A stretch of 64,000 bases of DNA from the NCBI RefSeq assembly GCF_013407925.2, contig NZ_CP060201.1:4945001-5009000 (forward strand), given 5' to 3'. Below the pieces are notes generated by a model that ran no database searches, was not told the origin of the DNA, and was given only the letters and a program-made list of their open reading frames with translations. Shown piece after piece: positions 8,930-19,672 of this stretch. A program made the position numbers and the translations under genes. Within the stretch, counting starts at the first letter, position 1, and each line of letters starts with the position of its first letter. This DNA comes from Pseudomonas protegens (GTDB lineage: Bacteria; Pseudomonadota; Gammaproteobacteria; Pseudomonadales; Pseudomonadaceae).

Positions 8930-9013
8930 ATGTACGACCTGATCTTCGTGGGCCTGTCCCTGGGGTTCTTTGTACTGACGGCCCTGGTCATCGTCGCCAT
9001 GGGCAAGATTTGA
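8930..9013 (+). CDS. 27-residue single-span membrane peptide between kdpF and kdpA
   Basis: ATG at 8930 preceded by AAAGGA (8-base spacing) opens a 27-codon frame, [20 protein letters not shown] followed by IVAMGKI. It is almost entirely one transmembrane helix with a short charged tail. It resembles KdpF in size and topology but not in sequence, and stands 13 bp before kdpA. It could be a second small regulatory subunit of the pump. It is too short for ordinary gene finders. I judge it real from the ribosome binding site, the hydrophobicity and the tight operon spacing. Confidence 0.65.
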   Translation: MYDLIFVGLSLGFFVLTALVIVAMGKI

Positions 9014-9026
9014 ACGGAGCATCGAC

Positions 9027-10733
9027 ATGTTGAGTACTGTGCTGGAATACGCGGTGATCCTCGGGGTAATGACCGGGCTCGCCGTACTCATGGGCAAATG
9101 GCTGACCCGGGTCTTCAGCGGCCGCGGCCACGCCTTGCCCGAGCGGGCCACCTACCGCCTGCTGGGGATCGATCCCGGCGAAACCATGGGCTGGGCCCGC
9201 TATGGCTCGGCGCTGCTGCTGTCCAACGCGGCGATGATGCTCCTGGGCTACCTGGTGCTGCGCCTGCAAACCGTCATGCCCCTCAACCCCCTGGGGCTGG
9301 CGGCGCAAACCCCGGACCTGGCGTTCAACACCGCCGTGTCCTTTATCACCAACACCAACTGGCAGGCGTACTCCGGGGAAAGCAGCCTGTCGAACTTCAG
9401 CCAGATGGCGGTGATCACCTTCCTGATGTTCGTCGGCGCCACCGCCGGTGTTGTCGCCGCGGCGGGTTTCATTCGCGGCCTGAGCCGTTCCAGCTCGGCG
9501 GATATCGGCAACTACTGGGTCGACTTCACCCGCACCCTGTACCGGGTGATGCTGCCTTTGTGCCTGGTCATGGCCCTGGTCTATGTCTGGCAGGGCATGC
9601 CCCAGACCCTCAACTCCCAAGCCCTGGCCACCACCCTGGAAGGCGCCCAGCAGCAGTTGATCGTCGGCGCCGTGGCCAGCTTCGAGTCGATCAAGCACAT
9701 CGGCACCAACGGCGGTGGCTTCTTCAGCATGAACGCCGCCCACCCGTTCGAGAACCCGACCCCGCTGACCAACGTCCTGCACATCCTCAGCATGTTGCTG
9801 ATCCCTTCGGCGCTGACCTACACCTTCGGCAGCATGCTCCTGCGCCGGCGTCAGGGCTGGGTGTTCTTCGGCACTTTCCTGGTGATGTTCGTCGGCTTCC
9901 TGGCCATCGTCTTCACCGCGGAACAGGGCGGCAATCCGCTGCTGACCCAGGCCGGCGCCGACCAGCAACTGTCGGCAACCCAGAGTGGCGGCAACATGGA
10001 AGGCAAGGAACTGCGCTTCGGCATCGCCGACACCGCGCTGTTCGTCACCACCACCACCGGCGCCACCACCGGTTCGGTGAACGCCATGCATGACTCGCTG
10101 ACCCCCATGGGCGGCTTCGTGCCCCTGGCGCAGATGATGCTCAACTGCGTGTTCGGTGGCGACGGCGTGGGCTTTATCAACCTGATCCAGTACGCCCTGC
10201 TGACGGTGTTCCTGGTGGGCATGATGATCGGCCGCAGCCCGGAATTCCTCGGCAAGAAGATCGAGGCCCGGGAGATCAAGCTGGTGATGCTCTCGGTGCT
10301 CGCGCACCCGATCTGCATCCTCGGTTTCACCGCCCTGGCGGCGCTGTGGCCGGACACCCTGAACAGCCTCAACAACCTTGGCCCCCATGGTTTCAGCGAG
10401 GTGCTCTACGCCTACGCCTCAGGTACCGCCAACAACGGTTCGGCGTTTGCCGGTCTTAATGCCAACACGCCGTTCTTCAACACCACCATCGGTCTGGCGA
10501 TGCTCATGGGGCGTTTCTTCACCATGCTGCCGATGCTGGCCGTGGCCGGTTCCCTGGCGGCGAAAAAGAACATCCCGGCCGGTGCCGGCACCATTCCCAC
10601 TGCCACGCCGCTGTTCATGTTCCTGGTGGTGTTCGTGGTGCTGGTGGTCGGTGGCCTGACTTTCCTGCCGGCCCTCGCGCTCGGCCCGCTGGTGGAGCAA
10701 CTGCAGTTGCTGGCCGGCCAGACTTACAAGTAA
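9027..10733 (+). CDS. kdpA: Potassium-transporting ATPase subunit KdpA
   Basis: This 568-residue K+-channel-like subunit binds and translocates potassium in the KdpFABC pump. The four selectivity-filter loops are visible: [14 protein letters not shown] (about 106-119), [20 protein letters not shown] (about 228-247), [20 protein letters not shown] (about 345-364) and [14 protein letters not shown] (about 470-483). Multiple hydrophobic helices separate them. AACGGAG precedes the ATG. It is the third frame of the kdp locus and, unusually, is followed by kdpC. Confidence 0.97.
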   Translation: MLSTVLEYAVILGVMTGLAVLMGKWLTRVFSGRGHALPERATYRLLGIDPGETMGWARYGSALLLSNAAMMLLGYLVLRLQTVMPLNPLGLAAQTPDLAFNTAVSFITNTNWQAYSGESSLSNFSQMAVITFLMFVGATAGVVAAAGFIRGLSRSSSADIGNYWVDFTRTLYRVMLPLCLVMALVYVWQGMPQTLNSQALATTLEGAQQQLIVGAVASFESIKHIGTNGGGFFSMNAAHPFENPTPLTNVLHILSMLLIPSALTYTFGSMLLRRRQGWVFFGTFLVMFVGFLAIVFTAEQGGNPLLTQAGADQQLSATQSGGNMEGKELRFGIADTALFVTTTTGATTGSVNAMHDSLTPMGGFVPLAQMMLNCVFGGDGVGFINLIQYALLTVFLVGMMIGRSPEFLGKKIEAREIKLVMLSVLAHPICILGFTALAALWPDTLNSLNNLGPHGFSEVLYAYASGTANNGSAFAGLNANTPFFNTTIGLAMLMGRFFTMLPMLAVAGSLAAKKNIPAGAGTIPTATPLFMFLVVFVVLVVGGLTFLPALALGPLVEQLQLLAGQTYK

Positions 10734-10742
10734 GGGGTTGTG

Positions 10743-11426
10743 ATGACGACGCAAATGCAAACCCAAGGCACCACCGTGGTGCTGTTCAAGGGCCTGTTGC
10801 GCCCGGTGCTGGTGGCGGCGGTGTTCTTCATGCTGCTGACCGGGCTGGCCTATCCGCTGGCGACCACGTTGCTGGCCAACCTGCTGTTCCCGTTCCAGGC
10901 CCAGGGCAGCCTGGTGCAGCGTGACGGCCTGGTGGTGGGCTCGGCACTGATCGGCCAGTCCTTCAGTCGCCCGGAGTATTTCCAGGGTCGGCCAAGCATG
11001 ACCCTGGGCAGCGATCCGCTGGACCCGAGCAAGAGCGTGCCCCAGCCCTACAACGCCGGGGCCAGCGGTGCCAGCAACCTGGGCCCCACCAGCCAGAAGC
11101 TGGTGGACAGCGTGAGCGCGCGGGTCAGCGCCTATCGCCAGCTCAACGGTCTGGCGGCGGATATTCCGGTGCCGGTGGACGCGGTGACCGCTTCGGCTTC
11201 CGGCCTGGACCCGCACATCTCCCTGGCCAACGCCCAACTGCAACTGAACCGGGTGGCCCGCCTGCGCAACCTGCCGCTGGCCGAGCTGCAGGCGCTGCTG
11301 CAGGACCACAGCGAAAGCCGCACCTTCGGCCTGCTCGGCGAGCCCCGGGTCAATGTGCTGCAACTCAATCTCGCGCTGGATGCCCTGGCACCCGTGCCTG
11401 CCTCGCCCCTTGCGGTCAGTGAGTAA
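10743..11426 (+). CDS. kdpC: Potassium-transporting ATPase subunit KdpC
   Basis: This 227-residue protein has one N-terminal membrane helix (about residues 18-45) and a soluble domain with KdpC signatures GSALIGQSFSRPEYFQGRPS, ASGASNLGPTS, VTASASGLDPHIS and PRVNVLQLNLALDAL. It is longer than the roughly 190-residue E. coli protein because of an insertion after GRPS and a proline-rich C-terminal tail. AAGGGG favours the ATG at 10743 over the GTG one codon earlier. KdpC helps couple ATP hydrolysis by KdpB. Here it lies between kdpA and kdpB rather than after kdpB. Confidence 0.95.
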   Translation: MTTQMQTQGTTVVLFKGLLRPVLVAAVFFMLLTGLAYPLATTLLANLLFPFQAQGSLVQRDGLVVGSALIGQSFSRPEYFQGRPSMTLGSDPLDPSKSVPQPYNAGASGASNLGPTSQKLVDSVSARVSAYRQLNGLAADIPVPVDAVTASASGLDPHISLANAQLQLNRVARLRNLPLAELQALLQDHSESRTFGLLGEPRVNVLQLNLALDALAPVPASPLAVSE

Positions 11427-11438
11427 GAGATACCGATC

Positions 11439-13511
<2,073 letters not shown>

Positions 13512-13523
13512 GGCAAGGACTGA

Positions 13524-13553
13524 CAATGCGGCGCTCCCCGGAGCGCCGCATTG
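13524..13553. terminator. Hairpin between kdpB and kdpD
   Basis: A perfect 14-bp inverted repeat (CAATGCGGCGCTCC and its complement) with a 2-nt loop fills the kdpB-kdpD gap. It is followed by TTCATTT rather than a full U-tract. It may be a partial terminator or an mRNA stabiliser that makes kdpDE expression lower than that of the pump genes. The kdpD ribosome binding site starts only eight bases after it. Confidence 0.55.
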
Positions 13554-13570
13554 TTCATTTAAGGAAGCTC

Positions 13571-16264
13571 ATGACTGTGCTCGATGCGAGTTCCCCGCCC
13601 CGCGACGGGCGTCCCGACCCTGATGCGCTGCTGGAAAAGCTGCAACAGGATGAACAGGCCGCCCAGCGCGGCAAGCTGCGGATCTATTTCGGTTCCAACG
13701 CCGGGGTCGGCAAGACCTGCGCCATGCTCACCGCCGCCCGCAATGAAGTGGCCCAGGGCCGCGACGTGGTGGCCGGGGTGGTGGAAACCCACGGCCGGCG
13801 GGAAACCGCCGAGCTCTTGCAAGGCCTGGAAGTGCTGGAGCGTCACCGCCTGATGCACCGCGACTACGCCTTGCCCGAATTCGACCTGGACGCGGCCCTG
13901 GCGCGGCGTCCTTCGGTGCTGCTGGTGGACGAGCTGGCCCACAGCAACGTCCCCGGTTCGCGTCACCCCAAGCGCTGGCAGGACGTGGAAGAACTGCTGC
14001 GGGCCGGGATCGATGTCTGGACCACTCTCAACGTCCAGCACCTGGAAAGCCTCAACGACATCGTCAGCGGCATCATCGGCATCCGCGTGCGCGAGACGGT
14101 GCCCGATCACCTGTTCGACGAAGCCCATGAAGTGCTGGTGATCGACCTGCCGCCGGACGACCTGCTGCGCCGCCTCAAGGACGGCAAGGTCTACATGGGG
14201 CCGCAGGCCGAGCGGGCTTCACGGCATTTCTTTCGCAAGGGCAACCTGCTGGCCCTGCGCGAACTGACCCTGCGCCGCACCGCCGACCGGGTCGATGCGC
14301 AGATGCGCGACTACCGCCGCGAACGTTCGATCAATGCCCTGTGGCCGGCCCGCGAGCGTTTGCTGGTGGGGGTGGCCGGTGATCCGGCGGACGAACGCCT
14401 GGTGCGTGAGGCCGCGCGCCTGGCGCAGAAGCTCGAAGCCGACTGGATGGTGGTGCACGTGGCCTCGGCGCAGCGCCGCGGCCACGGCGCCAGCCGTTAT
14501 GCGGCGGCGATGAAGACCCTGGCCCTGGCCGCCGAGTTCGGCGCCGAAACCGCGACCCTGCCCGGCCTGGACGTGGCCGAGGCGCTGGTGGCCTGTGCCC
14601 GCGAGCACAATGCCAATCGCCTGGTGCTGGGCCATTACCCGCGCAAGGTCTGGCAGTTCTGGCACCAGTCGGTGAGCGACCGGATCAGCCGCCAGCACCC
14701 GGAAATCGATCAGATCGTGATCGCCAACGGCCCCTTGAGCCGGCGCCCGGTGCCGGCGGACAAGCCCGAGGCCGGGCTGCCGCCGAGCCGCGCGCCGGCC
14801 TACCTGTGGGCCAGCCTGGCGTGCTTTGCCGCCACCGCGGTGGCGGCGCTGCTGCTCAAGGTGTTCGACCCGGCCAACGTGGTCATGCTGTTCCTGCTCA
14901 CCGTGGTCCTGGTGGCCCTGCGTTTTGGACGCGGCCCGGGCGTCTGGGCGGCGATGCTGGCGGTGTTGTGCTTCGACTTTTTTTTCGTCCAGCCGGTGTG
15001 GTCGTTCACGGTCAACGACACCCAGTACTTCTTCACCTTCGCCCTGATGCTCGGCATTGCCCTGATCACCGGCCAGCTCACCGCGCGCCTGCGCCATCAG
15101 GCGCGCACCGCCGCCGAGGGCGAACGCCGCGCCACTTCCCTGGCCGGGCTGGCCCGGGAGCTGTCGGCGGCGCTGACCGAGGAGCAGATCTGCGCCGTGG
15201 CCCTGCGCACCTTCAGCGGAGTGTTCGAGGCCCGGGTCGGGCTGGCGCTGCCGGACGCCGACAATCGAGTGCGCGCCCTGAACGCCAATGTCCTGGTCAT
15301 CGACGAGAGCATCGCCCAGTGGGCTTATGATCACGCCCAGCCGGCGGGGCGCGGCACCGATACCCTGGCGGCCGCCAAGGGCTGCTACCTGCCGCTCAAG
15401 GCGCCGATGCGGGTGCGCGGGGTGCTGGTGCTGGAACTGGCGGATGCCGAACGCCTGGCCGAACCCGAGGAGCGGCGCCTGCTGGAAGCCTGCATGAGCC
15501 AGCTGGCGATTGCCCTGGAACGGGTGCATTACGTCGAAGTGGCCCAGAGCACTGTGGTGCAGATGGAAGGCGAACGCATGCGCAACACCTTGCTGGCGGC
15601 GATTTCCCACGACCTGCGCACGCCCTTGACCACCATCATCGGCGCCGCCGACGCTGCCTTGCCCCATGCCACCGAGGGCCCGCTCAAGCAACTGCTGGCG
15701 GGTATCCACGATCAGGCCTCGTCCATGCAGCGCCTGATCGAGAACCTGCTGGACATGGCGCGCATGCAGGAGCGCGGAGTGCGCCTCAAGCGCCAGTGGA
15801 ACTCCCTGGAGGAAATTGTCGGCAGCGCCCTGCGCCAGTTGCGCGAGCCCCTGGCCAAGCATCAGTTGCGAGTGACCATGGCGCCGCAGTTGCCCCTGGT
15901 GGAAGTGGACGCGCTGCTGCTGGAACGGGTGCTGGTGAACCTCTTGGACAACGCCGCCAAGTACACTCCGGCCGGCACCCTGGTGCAGATCAGCGCCCGT
16001 CAGGTCGACCAGCAGATCATTCTGCAGGTCAGCGACTCCGGCCCCGGCTGTCCCAAGGGCAGCTCCCCGGACAGCCTGTTCGAAGCCTTCAGCCGTGGCC
16101 AGCAGGAGTCCGCCGTGGCCGGGATCGGCCTGGGCCTGGCCCTGGCCAAACGTATTGTCGAAGCCCATGGCGGGCGGATCGAGGCCCAGCCTCACGCCGA
16201 CGCCGGGCTGAGTTTTGTCATCACCTTGCCGGCGGGACAACCGCCTTCCCTGGAAGCCCTATGA
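13571..16264 (+). CDS. kdpD: Osmosensitive K+ channel sensor histidine kinase KdpD
   Basis: This 897-residue membrane kinase senses K+ limitation. Domains in order: KdpD domain with Walker A GSNAGVGKT (41-49) and LLVDELAHSN; a universal-stress-protein fold (LLVGVAGDPADERLVREAAR); four transmembrane helices (about 400-500, DUF4118); a GAF-like region; the HisKA box AISHDLRTPLTTIIGAADAA with His680; and HATPase motifs NLLDNAAKYTP and GIGLGLALAKRIVEAHGG. ATG at 13571 has AAGGAAG upstream. It overlaps kdpE by four bases, indicating translational coupling. The phosphoryl group is passed to KdpE. Confidence 0.97.
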   Translation: MTVLDASSPPRDGRPDPDALLEKLQQDEQAAQRGKLRIYFGSNAGVGKTCAMLTAARNEVAQGRDVVAGVVETHGRRETAELLQGLEVLERHRLMHRDYALPEFDLDAALARRPSVLLVDELAHSNVPGSRHPKRWQDVEELLRAGIDVWTTLNVQHLESLNDIVSGIIGIRVRETVPDHLFDEAHEVLVIDLPPDDLLRRLKDGKVYMGPQAERASRHFFRKGNLLALRELTLRRTADRVDAQMRDYRRERSINALWPARERLLVGVAGDPADERLVREAARLAQKLEADWMVVHVASAQRRGHGASRYAAAMKTLALAAEFGAETATLPGLDVAEALVACAREHNANRLVLGHYPRKVWQFWHQSVSDRISRQHPEIDQIVIANGPLSRRPVPADKPEAGLPPSRAPAYLWASLACFAATAVAALLLKVFDPANVVMLFLLTVVLVALRFGRGPGVWAAMLAVLCFDFFFVQPVWSFTVNDTQYFFTFALMLGIALITGQLTARLRHQARTAAEGERRATSLAGLARELSAALTEEQICAVALRTFSGVFEARVGLALPDADNRVRALNANVLVIDESIAQWAYDHAQPAGRGTDTLAAAKGCYLPLKAPMRVRGVLVLELADAERLAEPEERRLLEACMSQLAIALERVHYVEVAQSTVVQMEGERMRNTLLAAISHDLRTPLTTIIGAADAALPHATEGPLKQLLAGIHDQASSMQRLIENLLDMARMQERGVRLKRQWNSLEEIVGSALRQLREPLAKHQLRVTMAPQLPLVEVDALLLERVLVNLLDNAAKYTPAGTLVQISARQVDQQIILQVSDSGPGCPKGSSPDSLFEAFSRGQQESAVAGIGLGLALAKRIVEAHGGRIEAQPHADAGLSFVITLPAGQPPSLEAL

Positions 16265-16953
16265 GCAGCCCACGCATCCTGATCGTCGAGGACGAAGCCA
16301 ACATCCGCCGCTTTGTCGGCATAGCCCTGGAGGACGAAGGCTTCCAGGTGTTCGAGGCCGACAGCGTCAAGCGCGCGCTGATCCATGCCGCCAGCCGCCA
16401 GCCGGACCTGGTGATCGTCGACCTGGGCCTGCCGGACGGCGACGGCAAGCAGTTGATCAGCGAGCTGCGTGGCTGGCTGGCGGTGCCGATCCTGGTGCTC
16501 TCGGCCCGGGATCGGGAAGACGAGAAAGTCGCCGCCCTGGACGCCGGGGCCGACGACTACCTGGTCAAGCCGTTCGGCGTGCCGGAGCTGCTGGCGCGGA
16601 TTCGCGCGCAGTTGCGCCGCCATGGCCAGAGCGGCGCGGCGGCGGCCACCAGCAAGGTCAACTTCGGCGTGATCGAGGTCGACCTGGCGACCCATGAAGT
16701 GCGCCGCGAAGGGCAACTGGTGCACCTCACGCCGATTGAATACCGCCTGCTCTGTGCGTTGATCCGCGGCCAGAGCCGGGTGCTGACCCATCGCCAGCTG
16801 CTGCTGGAGGTTTGGGGCCTGGATTATGTCGACCGCGCCCATTACCTGCGGGTGCACATGGCCCATCTGCGGCAGAAGCTGGAGGCCGATCCGGCTCAGC
16901 CCCAGCACCTGATCACCGAGTTGCAGGTGGGTTATCGCCTGGTGGGGCTCTGA
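16261..16953 (+). CDS. kdpE: Response regulator KdpE
   Basis: This 230-residue OmpR-type regulator has a receiver domain with acidic pocket EDE near residue 11, phospho-acceptor Asp54 in VIVDLGLPDG and the conserved Lys in DDYLVKPFG, followed by a winged-helix domain (HLTPIEYRLLCALIRGQSRV ... RVHMAHLRQKLE). It is phosphorylated by KdpD and should activate the kdp promoter ahead of kdpF. Its ATG overlaps the kdpD stop as ATGA. A small reverse-strand ORF overlaps its last 22 bases. Confidence 0.96.
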   Translation: MSSPRILIVEDEANIRRFVGIALEDEGFQVFEADSVKRALIHAASRQPDLVIVDLGLPDGDGKQLISELRGWLAVPILVLSARDREDEKVAALDAGADDYLVKPFGVPELLARIRAQLRRHGQSGAAAATSKVNFGVIEVDLATHEVRREGQLVHLTPIEYRLLCALIRGQSRVLTHRQLLLEVWGLDYVDRAHYLRVHMAHLRQKLEADPAQPQHLITELQVGYRLVGL

Positions 16954-17084
16954 TCCCGGCGCGTGGCGCCGCTCAGGGGTTTCTCGCCGCGGCGCCGTTC
17001 ATGCACAAAGTCGATGTACAGGGTGATGCAGCCGAAGGTGGCGATGCCGAACAGCAGAAGAAGGCCGATCTGGATGTTGCTCAT
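16932..17084 (-). CDS. Small membrane protein, unknown function
   Basis: A 50-residue frame starts MSNIQIGLLLLFGIATFGCI and continues into TLYIDFVHERRRGEKPLSG and a basic tail: one N-terminal membrane helix followed by a positively charged cytoplasmic segment. AGGACC lies upstream of the ATG at 17084. It converges on kdpE with a 22-bp overlap at the 3' ends. The hydrophobic/basic layout and start signals suggest a genuine small protein. No family is recognised. Confidence 0.5.
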   Translation of the reverse strand: MSNIQIGLLLLFGIATFGCITLYIDFVHERRRGEKPLSGATRRDQSPTRR

Positions 17085-17306
17085 GGGGAAGGTCCTGTGG
17101 GCAAGACGCGGCACGACCGGCTCGACAGGGCCAGTCAGCAAGCGTCGGGGAGCTGATAGATAATCCCTGGGCGCCGCGCTTGCCAGGGTTTATATGAAAG
17201 CTTTACGGCGTCGCCGATGATCCCTATGCCCGGCATACGCCAGGCTTTGCGCGGCGCCGCTCTTGCTAGAATCCGCCATCCTTCACCGACTTCAGGTTGC
17301 TGCCCC

Positions 17307-17810
17307 ATGACCGCTTCGACCCCGCTGATCCGCACCGTACTGCCCACCGACCTGGACCGCTGCTTCGCCATCGAAACCCTGGCCTACGAAGGCGACGAAG
17401 CCGCGACCCGGGACAAGATCGCCACCCGCATCGCCACCTGGCCGGAGGGGTTTATCGTCGCCGAGGTGGACGGTGTGGTGGCCGGCTTCATCAACGCCGG
17501 CGCCACCTTCGAGGTGCAGATGGCCGATGAAGCCTTCAAGGAACTGATCGGCCACGACCCGGCCGGTTCGGAAGTGGTGATCATGTCGGTGGTGGTGCAC
17601 CCGGACTTCCAGGGCCTGGGCCTGGCCCGGCAACTGCTGCACGCCTTCATCGCGCGCATGGGCGAGCTGGGCAAGGCGCGCATCCACCTGATGTGCAAGG
17701 AACGCCACGTGCCGCTGTACCAGCGCTTTGGTTTTGTCTACGTCAAGGCGTCGGAGTCGGACCACGGCGGCATGGCCTGGCATGAGATGGTGTTGGGTCT
17801 TGCGCCGTAA
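17307..17810 (+). CDS. GNAT-family N-acetyltransferase
   Basis: This 167-residue GCN5-related acetyltransferase has the acetyl-CoA motif A region VIMSVVVHPDFQGLGLARQL (Q-x-x-G-x-A form), preceded by FIVAEVDGVVAGFINAGATF and followed by HLMCKERHVPLYQRFGFVYV. The spacing and the H-x-x-LYQRFGF motif resemble the arylalkylamine N-acetyltransferase-like (AANAT) branch, suggesting a small amine substrate. The start at 17307 follows the clearest family N-terminus. The gene is monocistronic. Confidence 0.9.
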   Translation: MTASTPLIRTVLPTDLDRCFAIETLAYEGDEAATRDKIATRIATWPEGFIVAEVDGVVAGFINAGATFEVQMADEAFKELIGHDPAGSEVVIMSVVVHPDFQGLGLARQLLHAFIARMGELGKARIHLMCKERHVPLYQRFGFVYVKASESDHGGMAWHEMVLGLAP

Positions 17811-17839
17811 CACTCCATCCTTGTGAGTGGGCTTTATGT

Positions 17840-17855
17840 AGTCTAAATTTAGGCT
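17840..17855. promoter_or_regulatory. Palindrome ahead of the toxin-antitoxin pair
   Basis: AGTCTAAATTTAGGCT is symmetrical except for one base pair (core CTAAATTTAG) and lies 48 bp before the antitoxin start. Antitoxin-toxin complexes of this class usually repress their own promoter at such palindromes, so this is the likely operator. Confidence 0.5.
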
Positions 17856-17903
17856 GCTGCTGGCCCGGGCTATCCCTGTCCAGCATTCCCGAGGACATGT
17901 GTC

Positions 17904-18173
17904 ATGCGTATTCAAACCATCAGTTTCGTGAAGAAAAACGCTGCGGATCTGGATCTTTCCGAGCCCATGCTGGTGACCCAGAACGGTGTTCCCGCCTATG
18001 TGATCGAATCTTACGAAGAGCGCAAGCGCCGTGACGAAGCCATCGCTCTGATCAAGCTGTTGTCGTTCGCGGATCGAGACAAGCAGCAGGGCAAGCTAGT
18101 GAGCGCCGACAATCTGCTGCAACGTCTGGCCCAGCGTCGCCAAGTGTCGAAAGACGATGCAGAAGACTTATAG
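17904..18173 (+). CDS. Antitoxin, Phd/YefM-like
   Basis: This 89-residue acidic protein opens with [18 protein letters not shown] and continues [20 protein letters not shown], the beta-alpha DNA-binding fold of Phd/YefM antitoxins. A charged helical C-terminus follows that would wrap the toxin. It overlaps the toxin gene by 17 bp, so both are translated from one mRNA. It probably neutralises the toxin and autoregulates the operon through the palindrome at 17840. Confidence 0.85.
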   Translation: MRIQTISFVKKNAADLDLSEPMLVTQNGVPAYVIESYEERKRRDEAIALIKLLSFADRDKQQGKLVSADNLLQRLAQRRQVSKDDAEDL

Positions 18174-18498
18174 GGTTGAGTTCGCCACGGCAGCCGAACA
18201 TGGCGTAGTGGCGTTGGAACACTATCTGATCCAGCAGTGCGGCCCGCAGCAGGCGGGACAGTTTGTCGATCAATTGATCAGGCAGATCGCCTCGACCTTG
18301 AGTGAGCAGGCATACACCTTTGCGGTTTGCCAACAAGCGGCCTCGTTGGGCGTCACTCACTTTCGCGAATTCCTGTGCATGGGGCAGCGGGTACTTTATG
18401 AGGTCTATCCGGATGAGCAACGGGTGGTTGTGGCCTTGATCATCGGCCAGCGTCAAAGTGTCGAAAAGCAACTGATCGACTACTGCCTGATGCTCTGA
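18157..18498 (+). CDS. Toxin, RelE/ParE family
   Basis: This 113-residue protein has RelE/ParE topology: a first strand [20 protein letters not shown], two helices ([18 protein letters not shown]), then [20 protein letters not shown] and [17 protein letters not shown] as the closing strands. The family contains ribosome-dependent mRNA interferases (RelE) and gyrase poisons (ParE); sequence alone does not decide which. It lies directly behind its antitoxin. The frame is complete with no sign of inactivation. Confidence 0.85.
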   Translation: MQKTYRVEFATAAEHGVVALEHYLIQQCGPQQAGQFVDQLIRQIASTLSEQAYTFAVCQQAASLGVTHFREFLCMGQRVLYEVYPDEQRVVVALIIGQRQSVEKQLIDYCLML

Positions 18499-18501
18499 GC
18501 C

Positions 18502-18987
18502 TCAGAACGCCAGCACCATCCGCCGTTCATAACCGATCCGGCCCTTGCAGGCCTCGCCGTTCTCCACCCAACCCAGCTTGCGGTACAGCTTGAGGGCCGG
18601 CTGGTTGTCACTGTCCACCGCCAGGTTCAGGCCCCTGAGCCCGGGCCACTGTCGGCGCGCGGCGGCGGGGATGGCTTGCAGGCAGGCCTGGCCGAAGCCC
18701 CGGCCCTGGAACCGCTGGTCCACTTGCAGGGCGTGCAGGCTGGCGCTGTCGGCGTCGGCCCAGGCCGGCAGGCACGGCGGGCGCTTGAGCAGCACGAAGG
18801 CCACCGGCCACTCGTCGCTGAGCAGGGCAAAGCCCTTGATCGCACCCTGGGGCGCATTGACCAGGGCGTGCAGCGCGCCGTGAATGTCGCCGCTAAAGGT
18901 CTTCTGTGCGGGCCGCACTTCAAGCTCCAGCAAACGCGCGTGCTGCTGACTGTCGAGCTGTTCGTAAGGCACGAGGCGGGTGGTCAC
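18502..18987 (-). CDS. GNAT-family N-acetyltransferase
   Basis: This 161-residue acetyltransferase has motif A LHALQVDQRFQGRGFGQACL (QGRGFGQ binds the CoA pyrophosphate) and motif B GLNLAVDSDNQPALKLYRKL with GW after it, as in the RimI-like branch. The substrate is not predictable. It converges on the toxin gene with three bases between them, which are separate transcription units on opposite strands. The divergent gap to the ECF42 operon is 183 bp. Confidence 0.88.
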   Translation of the reverse strand: MTTRLVPYEQLDSQQHARLLELEVRPAQKTFSGDIHGALHALVNAPQGAIKGFALLSDEWPVAFVLLKRPPCLPAWADADSASLHALQVDQRFQGRGFGQACLQAIPAAARRQWPGLRGLNLAVDSDNQPALKLYRKLGWVENGEACKGRIGYERRMVLAF

Positions 18988-19170
18988 GGGCAGGGCGATC
19001 CGGTCGGGAGGAGGGGGCGGATTCTAGCGATTTTGCCCAGCGGGTAAAATTTTTTCCGCGGCTTGTCGATTGCGCGAGTGGCCAGGCGACTAAGGGTGAA
19101 GCGAACAGTCAACGCTCCGTGTGCAGGGGCTGTTCGGCCGCGGTTGATTTCACTCTTGAGGAGTTTGGCC

Positions 19171-19605
19171 ATGCTCAATCCATCCAATGAAGCGCAGATC
19201 CGCAGCCTGATCGATCTCTGGCAGCAGGCGGTGCTGGCCCGGGATATCGAACGCATCGTCAGCTATTACGCCGACGACATCACCTCCTTCGACGCGGTCG
19301 GGGCCTTGCAGTTCAAGGGCAAGGCGGCCTATCGCGCGCACTGGGAGGCATGCATGCAGGTCTGCCCCGGCCCGGGCATTTTCGAGTTCCACCAACTGCA
19401 GGTGCGTGCCGATGCAGAGCTGGCCTGCGCCCATTGGCTGGCCCATTGCGGCGGCACCGACGCCGAGGGCGTGACCAAGGCCTGCTGGATGCGCGTCAGC
19501 GCGGCCTATCAACGTCGCGAGGGCCAGTGGCAGGTGGTGCACGAGCACTGGTCGGCGCCGTTCGACATGCGCACCGGGAGCACCCTGTTCGACTTGCAGC
19601 CCTGA
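19171..19605 (+). CDS. SnoaL-like/NTF2-fold protein, first gene of ECF42 operon
   Basis: This 144-residue protein has an NTF2-like cone fold: IRSLIDLWQQAVLARDIERI, SYYADDITSFDAVGALQFKG (the DUF4440/SnoaL signature) and a C-terminal WQVVHEHWSAPFD strand. GAGGAG lies before the ATG at 19171. Members are ketosteroid-isomerase-like or small ligand-binding proteins. It begins a run of four genes that ends with an ECF42 sigma factor, so it is probably part of that sigma factor's output. The catalytic role is unknown. Confidence 0.82.
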   Translation: MLNPSNEAQIRSLIDLWQQAVLARDIERIVSYYADDITSFDAVGALQFKGKAAYRAHWEACMQVCPGPGIFEFHQLQVRADAELACAHWLAHCGGTDAEGVTKACWMRVSAAYQRREGQWQVVHEHWSAPFDMRTGSTLFDLQP

Positions 19606-19672
19606 ACAGCGAGCGGTTCGCCAAAGCGCAAAACAGCGACCATAGTTGCTCAGCCCGAGTCCGGAGGTGCCC

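Noticed and set aside
14219..16240. Reverse-strand frame of about 670 codons opposite kdpD
   Set aside because: It is Gln/His/Gly-rich with no family features; kdpD is unambiguous on the other strand.
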